DNA from: Prevotella sp. UBA2456
Lineage (GTDB): Bacteria > Bacteroidota > Bacteroidia > Bacteroidales > Bacteroidaceae
Length of the DNA: 28,349 nucleotides
Direction of reading: 5' to 3'
NCBI GenBank assembly: GCA_002342415.1
Contig: DDPY01000006.1
Location: 3,307 to 31,655, forward strand
Positions 14,810-21,424 of this stretch are shown here, one piece after another. Each line of letters opens with the position of its first letter. Position 1 is the stretch's first letter. The notes under the pieces were generated by a model. It saw only the letters and a program-made list of their open reading frames with translations, was not told where the DNA came from and searched no databases. The translations under genes and the position numbers were made by a program.

Positions 14810-15375
14810 GTCTTGTCGGCAGCGGCATCAACGGCATTGCTAGCCTTCTGCTTGGCGGCGTCTTTCATCTCGTCGGCCTTGTCCTGAGCAGCCTGCTTGG
14901 CCTCCTCAGCCTTCTGGTTGGCAGCGTCTACGGCAGCGTCCTTAGCCTCGGTGGCAGCGTCGCCTACCGACTGCAGCAGTCCGTTCACCATGTTGGCGGG
15001 GTCAGCGTCCGTGATAGCGCTTACGGCAGCGGCTACAGCAGCGTTGTCGCCTACCAGACCCTTAATCTTGTCAGCGTTCTCCTTCAGGAAGTCCTGCACC
15101 TTGGCTACATACTGCTTGGCAATCTCAGGATTCTGCTTAATCAGCTCGGCAACCTTTACCTTCACCGTCTCCAGAGCCTGCTGGAACTTGTTCACGTCGC
15201 CGGCCTCCAGCTGTGAGCTCAGCTCGCTGACCGTAGCCTCTGCTGCTTCGTCGGCAGCTGCCGTAGCAACGGCTACCGAGTCGGTCGCTACAGCCTCGGC
15301 CTGCTGGGTCTTGTTACCACACGATGTCAAACCAATGGCTGCTACAGCCATCACTGTAAAAAGAATCTTCTTCAT
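14788..15375 (-). CDS. Ala/Lys/Asp-rich helical lipoprotein
   Basis: A 195-residue small lipoprotein. The signal peptide ends with a lipobox (L-T-S-C) at Cys19. The mature part is almost entirely predicted helix: an Ala/Val/Glu-rich segment (25-60), a middle with E-T-V-K-V-K-V-A-E-L-I-K, and a C-terminal third of repeating 11-residue-like Ala/Lys/Asp/Glu patterns (A-K-D-A-A-V-D-A, A-A-Q-D-K-A-D, K-D-A-A-K-Q-K-A). These resemble LEA-like or apolipoprotein-like amphipathic helices. No enzymatic motif is visible. A good AAGGAGAAAG site precedes the ATG. Function unknown; membrane-associated or stress-protective roles are only inference. Confidence 0.85.
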   Translation of the reverse strand: MKKILFTVMAVAAIGLTSCGNKTQQAEAVATDSVAVATAAADEAAEATVSELSSQLEAGDVNKFQQALETVKVKVAELIKQNPEIAKQYVAKVQDFLKENADKIKGLVGDNAAVAAAVSAITDADPANMVNGLLQSVGDAATEAKDAAVDAANQKAEEAKQAAQDKADEMKDAAKQKASNAVDAAADKTKKALGL

Positions 15376-15442
15376 AATTTTTCTTTCTCCTTTTTAATTA
15401 AATTAAACAATATATTATATCATGTTTAAGTTTCCTTGCTCT

Positions 15443-15470
15443 CTTCTCTCTCCTCTCACTTCTCACTTCT
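15443..15470 (-). repeat. Heptanucleotide tandem repeat, locus D
   Basis: Plus-strand units CTTCTCT, CTCCTCT, CACTTCT and CACTTCT (7 bp each) lie in the untranslated leader of the Ala-rich lipoprotein gene, between its -7 box and ribosome binding site. Confidence 0.75.
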
Positions 15471-15480
15471 AATCCAGCGG

Positions 15481-15488
15481 CAAAGATA
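15481..15488 (-). promoter_or_regulatory. -7 box of the Ala-rich lipoprotein gene
   Basis: Minus-strand TATCTTTG followed by CCGC; exact match to TAnnTTTG. It implies an untranslated leader of about 100 nt containing repeat locus D. Confidence 0.6.
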
Positions 15489-15518
15489 AAGAAAAATTCG
15501 GTAAGTGGTTCTCTTTTT

Positions 15519-16271
15519 TTAACTTTTTAACGTTAATTCCACAGGGCAGTGGTCTGAGCCCATGATTTCCGTGTGTATCTTGGCATCCTCAATCTCCGGG
15601 CGCAGGCGCTCCGAGGTTACGAAGTAGTCGATGCGCCAGCCTGCATTCTTCTGGCGGGCCTGGAATCGGTACGACCACCACGAATACGTCACCTGTTCCG
15701 GATACAGTGTGCGGAAGCTGTCTATAAAGCCGCTATTCAGCAAGTCAGTAAACTTCTGGCGCTCCTGGTCCGTGAAACCTGCGTTCTGGCGGTTCGTCTT
15801 CGGATTCTTCAGGTCTATCTCCTCGTGCGCCACGTTCAGGTCGCCGCAGAGTATCACGGGTTTCTTTGCGTCCAGGCCTTTCAGATATTCCCTGAAGTCG
15901 TCCTCCCACTGCATGCGGTAGTCCAACCGTTTCAGCCCGTCCTGCGAGTTGGGCGTATAGCAGCACACCAGATAGAATCCCTCTGTCTCCAGCGTGATGA
16001 CGCGGCCCTCGTGGTCGTGTTCCTCCTTGCCTATGCCGTAGGTCACGCTCAGCGGTTCTATGCGCGTGAAAATGGCTGTCCCCGAGTAGCCTTTCTTCTC
16101 GGCATAGTTCCAGTACGACCGATACCCTTCAAACGCCAGGTCCAGCTGTCCTGCCTGCATCTTCGTCTCCTGCAGGCAGAAGAAGTCGGCATCCAGCTGC
16201 TTGAACACCTCGCTGAAGCCTTTGCCCTCGCAGGCCCTTAGTCCGTTTACGTTCCAACTAATCAGTTTCAT
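15519..16271 (-). CDS. xth: Exodeoxyribonuclease III
   Basis: A 250-residue Mg2+-dependent DNA repair nuclease of the exonuclease III/AP endonuclease family, which incises at abasic sites and trims 3' ends. It opens with M-K-L-I-S-W-N-V-N-G-L-R. The metal-binding Glu lies in L-Q-E-T-K-M (near residue 35), the catalytic Asp/Asn in G-D-L-N-V-A, further conserved W-R-I-D-Y-F, and the terminal catalytic His in G-S-D-H-C-P-V. The length and motif order are complete. It is transcribed from a strong promoter 165 nt upstream, through a leader that contains a long inverted repeat. Confidence 0.96.
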   Translation of the reverse strand: MKLISWNVNGLRACEGKGFSEVFKQLDADFFCLQETKMQAGQLDLAFEGYRSYWNYAEKKGYSGTAIFTRIEPLSVTYGIGKEEHDHEGRVITLETEGFYLVCCYTPNSQDGLKRLDYRMQWEDDFREYLKGLDAKKPVILCGDLNVAHEEIDLKNPKTNRQNAGFTDQERQKFTDLLNSGFIDSFRTLYPEQVTYSWWSYRFQARQKNAGWRIDYFVTSERLRPEIEDAKIHTEIMGSDHCPVELTLKS

Positions 16272-16288
16272 AGCATTCTATTCTTTTA

Positions 16289-16401
16289 AATACACATACA
16301 CTTCATACACTTAAATTTGAAACTATATACGCGTACCGTGTATGTGCGTGCGCGGTACGCGGAGGGAGTTGGAAAACAAGTGTATCGAGTGTATGTGTAT
16401 T
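16289..16401. repeat. Nested 24-bp inverted repeat in the xth leader
   Basis: The outer arms (16289-16312 and 16378-16401) match at 22 of 24 positions and consist of AATACACATACACT-like sequence. Inside lies a second perfect inverted repeat, CGCGTACCG (16330-16338) and CGGTACGCG (16353-16361), around a 14-nt loop. The whole sits between the xth promoter and its start codon. Confidence 0.8.
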
Positions 16402-16437
16402 GTCTTTCTCTGCAATCCTTTGAATTTTTTCACCCTG

Positions 16438-16468
16438 CAAAGATACAAAATAAAAAACCGAAATGCAA
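16438..16468 (-). promoter_or_regulatory. Promoter of xth
   Basis: On the minus strand, TTG (16468-16466), 20 nt, TATCTTTG (16445-16438), followed by CAGGG. Spacing and boxes fit the Bacteroidota consensus. Confidence 0.7.
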
Positions 16469-16500
16469 GAAAAACAATCATTTTTTTACTAAAATAATCT

Positions 16501-16554
16501 GAGTTAACTCAAATCATCGATTGAGTTAACTCAAACGATCAATCGAGTTAACTC
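16501..16554. repeat. Three palindromic GAGTTAACTC sites at 22-bp spacing
   Basis: Identical 10-bp palindromes start at 16501, 16523 and 16545, each followed by CAAA or AAA and a variable Cys-free AT-rich spacer. The 22-bp period places them on the same face of the helix, as in an array of operators for a dimeric regulator. Confidence 0.85.
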
Positions 16555-16587
16555 AAATTGGGTACTCCCCTATCTGGATATTTTATG

Positions 16588-16624
16588 GAACACAAAGACT
16601 TTGTGTCTTCGTGTCTTTGTGTTC
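16588..16624. repeat. Perfect 12-bp inverted repeat
   Basis: GAACACAAAGAC (16588-16599) and GTCTTTGTGTTC (16613-16624) flank 13 nt that partly repeat the arm sequence. No T-run follows. Confidence 0.75.
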
Positions 16625-16748
16625 AGTTAAAATCATGCCCGCGAGGCGGGGAGTGGAAGGAAAAGTGAACTTCCTCCCACATTTTTGGCCGAAAAGTGCG
16701 GTGGGAGCGGCTTGGCTCTTACCTTCCATTGTTAAAAATATTTACATT

Positions 16749-16822
16749 CTGCGCTTCGACTCGTGCGCAGCAGCGGTTTGACATACGGTCTCGCCGTGCC
16801 TTCGGGCATGGCGGGACCGCTG
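16749..16822 (+). other. Consecutive stable hairpins upstream of the lectin-like gene
   Basis: CTGCGC/GCGCAG (16749-16770) is followed by a 14-bp stem, GGTCTCGCCGTGCC with GGCATGGCGGGACC, closed by a TTCG tetraloop (16787-16818). CAGCGG and CCGCTG lie at the outer edges. They are 69 nt before the ATG at 16891 and could act in the mRNA leader or as a cruciform. Confidence 0.6.
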
Positions 16823-16890
16823 TGCTTTCGGGCATTCACCAGCCACGACAATTCTAACATTTTACAAACAACAATAAAAACAAAACAATT

Positions 16891-17838
16891 ATGAAACAAA
16901 AATTTTTACCAATCATCGCCCTCCTGCTGATGGCAGCCACGGGCGCTGTGGCACAAACGTACACCGTGACCCTGAAGGAAGGCACGGAGGATGCTGGGAA
17001 TTGGAACGTTCCCACCGAGGCTGCCGAGGGTTCTCCCGTCACCGTCACCTACAACGGCGAGAAGAAGGTGAAGAGCGTCAAGGCCGTGAAGAAGGCGGCT
17101 GCTCCCAAGCCCGATTTGCTCTCCGGTGTGTTCAGCGTCAGCGATACGAAGAAGGTTTACTTCTCGAAGGGCAACCTGCGCTACGCATCGGGTACTTGGA
17201 GTTTCTTCGACAACCAGTATGACTATTACACATACTACAGCGAAGACGCATGGGATAAGTTCGGCTGGAGCACATCTGCCACCACATACGGTATGAATAA
17301 TTCTACAAGCAACAGCACTTATTCAGGCGACTTTGTCGATTGGGGCAGCAACAGCGACCTGCAGACAGCTCTCGGCACAGGCTGGTTCACGCTGAGCAAG
17401 GACGAGTGGACATATCTGTTCAACACCCGCAGTGCATCTACCGTGGGCGGCACCGAGAACGGCCGCTATGCCAAGGCTAAGGTAAACGATGTACAGGGCG
17501 TTATCCTCTTCCCCGACACCTATACTCACCCCAACGACGTCGAAAATGCTCCTGTCGGTGTCAACGAAACAGGCAACACTGGCTGGAATGGCAACAACTA
17601 CAGTTCTGCGGATTGGACTAAGATGGAGTCTGCCGGCTGTGTGTTCCTGCCGGCTGCAGGCCTACGGAATGGCTCGTCGGTGCTCAATAAGGGCACGAGC
17701 GGCCTCTACTGGTCTGCTTCGTCTAATGGCACGGACAACGCCTACTGCGTGAACTTCGGTTCGGTCAGTCTGGATACCGGGTCCTGCAGTCGGGGCTACG
17801 GGCTCAGTGTCCGTCTGGTACGGGAGGTGACCGAATAG
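16891..17838 (+). CDS. Secreted protein with FISUMP/C-type-lectin-like domain; candidate DGR target
   Basis: A 315-residue exported protein. The signal peptide (1-21) ends A-T-G-A-V-A-Q. Residues ~22-70 are a short module (Y-T-V-T-L-K-E-G-T-E-D-A ... T-Y-N-G-x-K-K-V-K-S-V-K-A-V-K-K-A) shared with the gene at 22372. Residues ~80-315 resemble the formylglycine-enzyme-like/Fibrobacter-major-domain fold found in Bacteroidota surface proteins: F-S-V-S-D-T-K-K-V-Y-F-S-K-G-N-L, then F-G-W, then a C-terminal G-L-Y-W-S-A-S (271-277) and S-V-R-L-V end. The same C-terminal layout is used by variable proteins of diversity-generating retroelements. No reverse transcriptase or template repeat is in the window. 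Ligand unknown. The domain family is by resemblance. Confidence 0.75.
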   Translation: MKQKFLPIIALLLMAATGAVAQTYTVTLKEGTEDAGNWNVPTEAAEGSPVTVTYNGEKKVKSVKAVKKAAAPKPDLLSGVFSVSDTKKVYFSKGNLRYASGTWSFFDNQYDYYTYYSEDAWDKFGWSTSATTYGMNNSTSNSTYSGDFVDWGSNSDLQTALGTGWFTLSKDEWTYLFNTRSASTVGGTENGRYAKAKVNDVQGVILFPDTYTHPNDVENAPVGVNETGNTGWNGNNYSSADWTKMESAGCVFLPAAGLRNGSSVLNKGTSGLYWSASSNGTDNAYCVNFGSVSLDTGSCSRGYGLSVRLVREVTE

Positions 17839-17851
17839 GAATTACCTATTC
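17833..17851 (+). other. Hairpin straddling the stop codon of the lectin-like gene
   Basis: GAATAGG (17833-17839) and CCTATTC (17845-17851) flank the loop AATTA; the TAG in the left arm is the stop codon. No T-run follows. The position matches where DGR targets carry a short cruciform after the variable repeat. Confidence 0.65.
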
Positions 17852-17901
17852 CCAGGGGGTCTTGTGGTGACCGCAAAGTCTTCCCAAAGTCCCCGCTCGG
17901 G

Positions 17902-17917
17902 CGGATTTGCAAATCCG
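17902..17917. repeat. 16-bp perfect palindrome
   Basis: CGGATTTGCAAATCCG lies in a GC-rich stretch downstream of the lectin-like gene. It has a REP-like appearance. Confidence 0.7.
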
Positions 17918-17986
17918 ACTGAGCCAGCCGCTCAACCGCGGCGTAACGTGTTCTTTGACATACTGAGACAAACGGAAATTATTTAC

Positions 17987-18028
17987 GGTTCATGGTGAAT
18001 GGTTCATGGTTAACGGTTCACGGTGAAT
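17987..18028 (+). repeat. Heptanucleotide tandem repeat, locus E
   Basis: Six 7-bp units (GGTTCAT, GGTGAAT, GGTTCAT, GGTTAAC, GGTTCAC, GGTGAAT), equally readable as three 14-bp units, immediately upstream of the toxin-antitoxin promoter region. Confidence 0.85.
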
Positions 18029-18073
18029 GGTAATTTTTCTGAGTGAAAGTGTGCGTTGTTCGGAAAATTGTTG

Positions 18074-18081
18074 TATCTTTG
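18074..18081 (+). promoter_or_regulatory. -7 box of the toxin-antitoxin operon
   Basis: TATCTTTG followed by CAGCC, 25 nt before the antitoxin ATG. The -33 element is weak, as might be expected of an autoregulated operon. Confidence 0.65.
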
Positions 18082-18106
18082 CAGCCGTAATCATATAAAC
18101 AACGAG

Positions 18107-18445
18107 ATGATGGAAGCAAGAACAAGAAGTCAACGTACAGCGACGCCCTTCATGAAAGCATGGAATCAGGCGAAAAACCTCGACGACAGCCAGAAGCTGC
18201 GGCTCATAGCGCTGCTGGCAGAGAGCGTGAAGCCCGCTACAGCCGACACCATGAGCACGGAACAGATGCTCGAAGGCTATCCCTACAAGCACCATACGAA
18301 GGCTGAGCTTAATGCTATGCTCGACGAGGCCGAAGCCCGCTTTGAAGCAGGACTCGGAATACCACATGAGGAGGTGATGCGCGAGATGAACGAGGAAATC
18401 GAACGCTGGGAGCAGGAAGAACTGGAAATGGCTGAAGCAAGATGA
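18107..18445 (+). CDS. Antitoxin of a type II toxin-antitoxin pair
   Basis: A 112-residue, strongly helical, Glu/Met/Ala-rich protein upstream of and overlapping a ParE/RelE-type toxin gene. The C-terminal half (E-A-R-F-E-A-G-L-G-I-P-H-E-E-V-M-R-E-M) resembles toxin-wrapping segments of Bacteroidota antitoxins. The N-terminal half, with Q-K-L-R-L-I-A-L-L-A-E-S-V, could supply dimerisation or DNA binding. The start is one of two adjacent ATGs (18107 or 18110); the frame upstream of them contains the promoter. Its last codons overlap the toxin start (ATGA), giving translational coupling. The antitoxin role rests mainly on this arrangement. Confidence 0.8.
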   Translation: MMEARTRSQRTATPFMKAWNQAKNLDDSQKLRLIALLAESVKPATADTMSTEQMLEGYPYKHHTKAELNAMLDEAEARFEAGLGIPHEEVMREMNEEIERWEQEELEMAEAR

Positions 18446-18753
18446 AAGCTGTTTGGGATACAAAAGCAAAGATGGCTCAGCGCCAAGTTGCTGCATATAT
18501 TCGTAAAGAGTTTGGAACGAAGCGGGCCAAGAGGTTCCTTCAAGAGGTTGATGACACGGTCAACCAACTCTTGCGCAGCCCCGGCATCGGGCAAATCGAC
18601 CCGCTCTTCTCCGACCGTGCGAAGACCTATCGTAGCATAATCATCAATGGCCTGAATAAACTGGTTTATTTCACTGAGGGCGACATCCTCTATATTGCCG
18701 GTTTCTGGGACACCCGCATGGACGACGAAGAGCAGGCTGCAAATGTGAAGTAA
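18442..18753 (+). CDS. RelE/ParE-superfamily toxin
   Basis: A 103-residue toxin. Two N-terminal helices (T-K-A-K-M-A-Q-R-Q-V-A-A-Y-I and a Lys/Arg-rich second helix) precede the ParE/RelE beta-sheet: I-G-Q-I-D-P-L-F, Y-R-S-I-I-I-N-G-L-N-K-L-V-Y-F, I-L-Y-I-A-G-F-W-D-T-R. The W-D-T-R ending is characteristic of ParE-like members in Bacteroidota. ParE toxins poison gyrase and RelE toxins cleave mRNA on the ribosome; which applies here cannot be decided. The gene is full length and intact, in contrast to the decayed locus at 1.9-2.25 kb. Confidence 0.9.
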   Translation: MKAVWDTKAKMAQRQVAAYIRKEFGTKRAKRFLQEVDDTVNQLLRSPGIGQIDPLFSDRAKTYRSIIINGLNKLVYFTEGDILYIAGFWDTRMDDEEQAANVK

Positions 18754-18783
18754 CACATACTCTTTTTTGCAAATAATAATAAT

Positions 18784-20565
18784 ATGAGACAGGGTGTATT
18801 CCTTTTTATTTATTTTTATGCCGCTCTGCTGACCCTGACGGGTTGCGGAGACGGCAAGTCTGTGAGGCTGTCGCACTTAGGGGATACGCCCTATCAGCAA
18901 GACACCATAATGGTGACTTACGCTACCAACCCTGAGCGGGCGCTGACGTTGCTCGACTCGGCGTTGCTCTTAGGTAACATCAGCGAATACCGCGGGCAGT
19001 GCATTCGTGCCAGAATTTATAGCAAGTCGCTCGTTGCGCAGCGCCAGGACTCAGCCATCCTTATCTGCAAGGAACTGCTCGGTCACGACTCTGTACGCAA
19101 TGAACCTTCTGAACAGGAGAATATCCTTGACCTGCTCATTACCACCAGCCGTGCCAAGCCCGACTACGAGCAATATCTGCATTGGGCCACACAGAAGGCC
19201 GGACTCTGTCAGCAGCAAGGCCAGGAAACCGAACGATGGCGCACCGAGGCCGACATTGGTTTAGTGATGACGCATTTGGGACAAGAGGACGAAGGGCTTG
19301 CCAAGCTGGACGAGGCCATCGGCCATCTCGATGCTCCCGGCAGCATCGACCGCATGGATGCCTTCATCGTTGCCGTGAAGCGTAAGATCAATGCGCTCAA
19401 CGCCCAGCGCCGCTACGAAGAGGTCATCCCACTGGCGCAGCGCATCCTCGACCGGCTGGACCACTTCGAACAGCATGCCAACGACTATGCCGAGGACAGC
19501 TACCGCCTCGCGTGGAATGATAATCCCAACGAACGCGACCGCTATCTGGACTTCAGCCGCGCACAGGCATGGGGCTTTATGGCTATAGCGTATAGCCACA
19601 CCCAGAACCCTCCAAAGGGCGAGGAGAGCCGTTACCTAAGTCTGGCGAAGAAATACCTGTCGCTCTTTGACAACAGCGGCTACGGCAAGACCTTCTCCGC
19701 CCGCCGCATGGTTTCCCCCGCGCAGATGGCCTTGGGCATGTACGACGAGGCGCTGGCCACCTACGATGAACTGGAGCGTCGGATGGCGGGCGATACACTC
19801 AACGAGGACTATGCCATCATTCTGCGTTCCCGTTCCATCGCAGCCCGTGAGAAGGGAAAGTTTGCTGAGGCTCTTGGCTACCAGACGCGCTACGCCGACC
19901 TCTCGAAGGCGGTCAGCGACAGCCTGCACCGCAGCGAGGCCCACGACTATGCCGCCCGCTACCACGCCTACGAGCAGCAGTTAAAGATTCAGGAGAAGGA
20001 GGCCGAGGCCGAGCGCTCCCACATCGTCAGCCTTGCCGTGGCCGTCATCGCCCTGCTGGCCATTGCCTTTGCTGTCTATTTCTTCTACCAGAAGCGTATC
20101 GTCAATGAGAAGAACCGGGGTTTGGTACGCCTGATTGACGAGACCATCAAGTACAAGGAGCGTTTCCTGCAGTTGCAGACCGTCGTGCGCCGTCCGTCGC
20201 CGAAGGAACAGTCTGCCGCCGAATTGAAGACCCTTTCGGAGGAAGACCTCTTCCAGCATCTCTGCGAAGACATCCGCGAAAAACGACTCTACCTCGACCC
20301 ACAGTTCGACCGTCAGGCCGTCTGCGACCGCTACAACCTGAACATCGCACAGGTGGGCAGTGCCTTTGCCCAGGGCAGCGACTACAGTTCCGTGGCCGAC
20401 TTCATCCGCGACTGCCGTCTGGAGCATGCCCGCATCCTGCTCAAGACGACCGACATGAAGGTGGCCGACATCGCTGCTGCCTCTGGCTTCAGCCGTCCCA
20501 CCACCTTCAACCACGACTTCAAGGCCCGTTTCAACCTCTCGCCTACCGAGTACCGCCGACAGTAA
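18784..20565 (+). CDS. Membrane-spanning TPR sensor with AraC-type HTH
   Basis: A 593-residue one-component regulator. The N-terminus is a lipoprotein-type signal (L-T-L-T-G-C, Cys near 21). Residues ~35-400 are helical repeats resembling tetratricopeptides (for example A-L-G-M-Y-D-E-A-L-A-T-Y-D-E-L and G-K-F-A-E-A-L-G-Y-Q). One transmembrane helix (~414-434) leads to a short coiled segment and a C-terminal AraC-type HTH (~490-590) ending F-N-H-D-F-K-A-R-F-N-L-S-P-T-E-Y-R. The TPR part would be periplasmic and the HTH cytoplasmic. A strong terminator follows. The next gene is a shortened paralogue. Targets are unknown; the surface-protein cluster downstream is a candidate. No clean promoter is visible, so read-through from the toxin-antitoxin operon is possible. 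Confidence 0.88.
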   Translation: MRQGVFLFIYFYAALLTLTGCGDGKSVRLSHLGDTPYQQDTIMVTYATNPERALTLLDSALLLGNISEYRGQCIRARIYSKSLVAQRQDSAILICKELLGHDSVRNEPSEQENILDLLITTSRAKPDYEQYLHWATQKAGLCQQQGQETERWRTEADIGLVMTHLGQEDEGLAKLDEAIGHLDAPGSIDRMDAFIVAVKRKINALNAQRRYEEVIPLAQRILDRLDHFEQHANDYAEDSYRLAWNDNPNERDRYLDFSRAQAWGFMAIAYSHTQNPPKGEESRYLSLAKKYLSLFDNSGYGKTFSARRMVSPAQMALGMYDEALATYDELERRMAGDTLNEDYAIILRSRSIAAREKGKFAEALGYQTRYADLSKAVSDSLHRSEAHDYAARYHAYEQQLKIQEKEAEAERSHIVSLAVAVIALLAIAFAVYFFYQKRIVNEKNRGLVRLIDETIKYKERFLQLQTVVRRPSPKEQSAAELKTLSEEDLFQHLCEDIREKRLYLDPQFDRQAVCDRYNLNIAQVGSAFAQGSDYSSVADFIRDCRLEHARILLKTTDMKVADIAAASGFSRPTTFNHDFKARFNLSPTEYRRQ

Positions 20566-20587
20566 TAACATAGAAAACAAACTTTTC

Positions 20588-20618
20588 AGCCCTGCCACAC
20601 GGCAGGGCTTTTATTATT
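20588..20618 (+). terminator. Rho-independent terminator
   Basis: AGCCCTGCC and GGCAGGGCT (9-bp perfect stem, ACAC loop, 20588-20609) are followed by TTTATTATT. It lies 23 nt after the stop of the TPR-HTH regulator gene. Confidence 0.92.
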
Positions 20619-20642
20619 TATATGTTTTTCGGGTTGCCAGGG

Positions 20643-20690
20643 CTTGCTGATTTGTTACAAACCTTGCTTATTTATTTGTAACGGCTTGCT
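20643..20690 (+). promoter_or_regulatory. Three phased CTTGCT repeats plus an inverted repeat
   Basis: CTTGCTnATTT-like half-sites start at 20643, 20663 and 20685 (20- and 22-bp spacing). Between the first and third, GTTACAAA (20654-20661) and TTTGTAAC (20675-20682) form a perfect inverted repeat. The array ends 15 nt before the -33 box of the next gene, a position suited to an activator. Confidence 0.6.
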
Positions 20691-20705
20691 CATTTGTTCA
20701 GCATA

Positions 20706-20736
20706 TTGTGGGAGCGGGAATTATTGACTAACTTTG
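20706..20736 (+). promoter_or_regulatory. Promoter of the short membrane-anchored HTH gene
   Basis: TTG (20706-20708), 20 nt, TAACTTTG (20729-20736); both boxes match. The ATG at 20760 is 23 nt further on. Confidence 0.75.
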
Positions 20737-20759
20737 TGGCCAGAAATTAACGACTAACT

Positions 20760-21344
20760 ATGGAGTATATCCTCATCATCACCAGTCTTGTGTTTGTCGC
20801 CTTAGGAGCTACCCTGGCGATCGCTTACTCGTTGCGGAAGCAGCGGGATGCTGCCATGCGGGATGTGGAGACGATTACCCGGCGATTGACGGACATTGAG
20901 AAGAAGCTGGGGTGGGTGCATGGAGCTTCACAGAAGGAGAAGGAGAAGGAGCAAGAGGCGATGCCTGCTACTCCTCATGAGGATCTGAGTGGGATGACCG
21001 ACGAGGAGCTGTTTGAGTATCTCACCAAGACCATCAAAGAGCAGGAGCTATATCTCTGTTCTGACTTCAACCGTTCTGCCGCCATGCAACATTTCTCGCT
21101 CTCGGCGGCGCGTGTGGGAGCAGCCTTCGCGCAGGGCGGCGGTCAGTCGCTGCCCGAGTTTGTGCGCAACTGCCGCCTCGACCATGCCTGCCGTCTGATG
21201 GTGGAGAATCCGACAATGTCGTTTGTCGAGGTGGGCGAGGTCTCTGGCTTCCAGCGCACCACCACATTCTATCACGACTTCAAGGCCCGCTTCGGCATGG
21301 CACCGGCGGAGTATCGGAAGCTGAAAGTGAAGAGTGAAGAGTGA
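20760..21344 (+). CDS. Short membrane-anchored AraC-type regulator
   Basis: A 194-residue protein: one N-terminal transmembrane helix (residues 4-24), a charged coiled segment rich in Glu/Lys (about 30-75), then an AraC-type HTH domain. The HTH is clearly paralogous to that of the preceding gene; both share V-G-x-A-F-A-Q-G, C-R-L-x-H-A and Y/F-x-H-D-F-K-A-R-F-x-x-x-P-x-E-Y-R. Unlike its neighbour it has no periplasmic TPR sensor, so it may be a constitutively anchored regulator, a dimer partner, or a deletion derivative. It has its own promoter with a phased operator-like array. Its last residues (K-V-K-S-E-E) are encoded by a heptanucleotide repeat, suggesting the original stop was lost or moved. 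Confidence 0.85.
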   Translation: MEYILIITSLVFVALGATLAIAYSLRKQRDAAMRDVETITRRLTDIEKKLGWVHGASQKEKEKEQEAMPATPHEDLSGMTDEELFEYLTKTIKEQELYLCSDFNRSAAMQHFSLSAARVGAAFAQGGGQSLPEFVRNCRLDHACRLMVENPTMSFVEVGEVSGFQRTTTFYHDFKARFGMAPAEYRKLKVKSEE

Positions 21345-21366
21345 AAAGTGAAGAGTGAAGAGTGAA
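21325..21366 (+). repeat. Heptanucleotide tandem repeat, locus F (partly translated)
   Basis: Six 7-bp units (AAGTGAA, GAGTGAA, GAGTGAA, AAGTGAA, GAGTGAA, GAGTGAA) begin inside the short regulator gene, include its stop codon, and continue into the intergenic space. Confidence 0.9.
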
Positions 21367-21424
21367 GAATTTGCTACCGCTCAACACTCAAATCGTAAAT
21401 AAATAGTAAATCGTAAATAATAAG

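Larger units (their letters stand above)
16272..16890. other. 619-nt palindrome-rich intergenic region
   Basis: There is no credible coding frame. From left to right it holds the nested inverted repeat of the xth leader, the xth promoter, three GAGTTAACTC palindromes, a 12-bp inverted repeat (16588-16624), two smaller hairpins (CCCGC/GCGGG at 16638-16650; CTCCCAC/GTGGGAG at 16674-16707), a strong TTCG-capped hairpin, and an A-rich leader of the next gene. Confidence 0.7.

Noticed and set aside
16501..16554. CRISPR array
   Set aside because: The repeat unit is only 10 bp with 12-bp spacers and three copies; no cas gene is nearby.
17833..17851. Rho-independent terminator after the lectin-like gene
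   Set aside because: The hairpin is AT-rich and not followed by a T-run.
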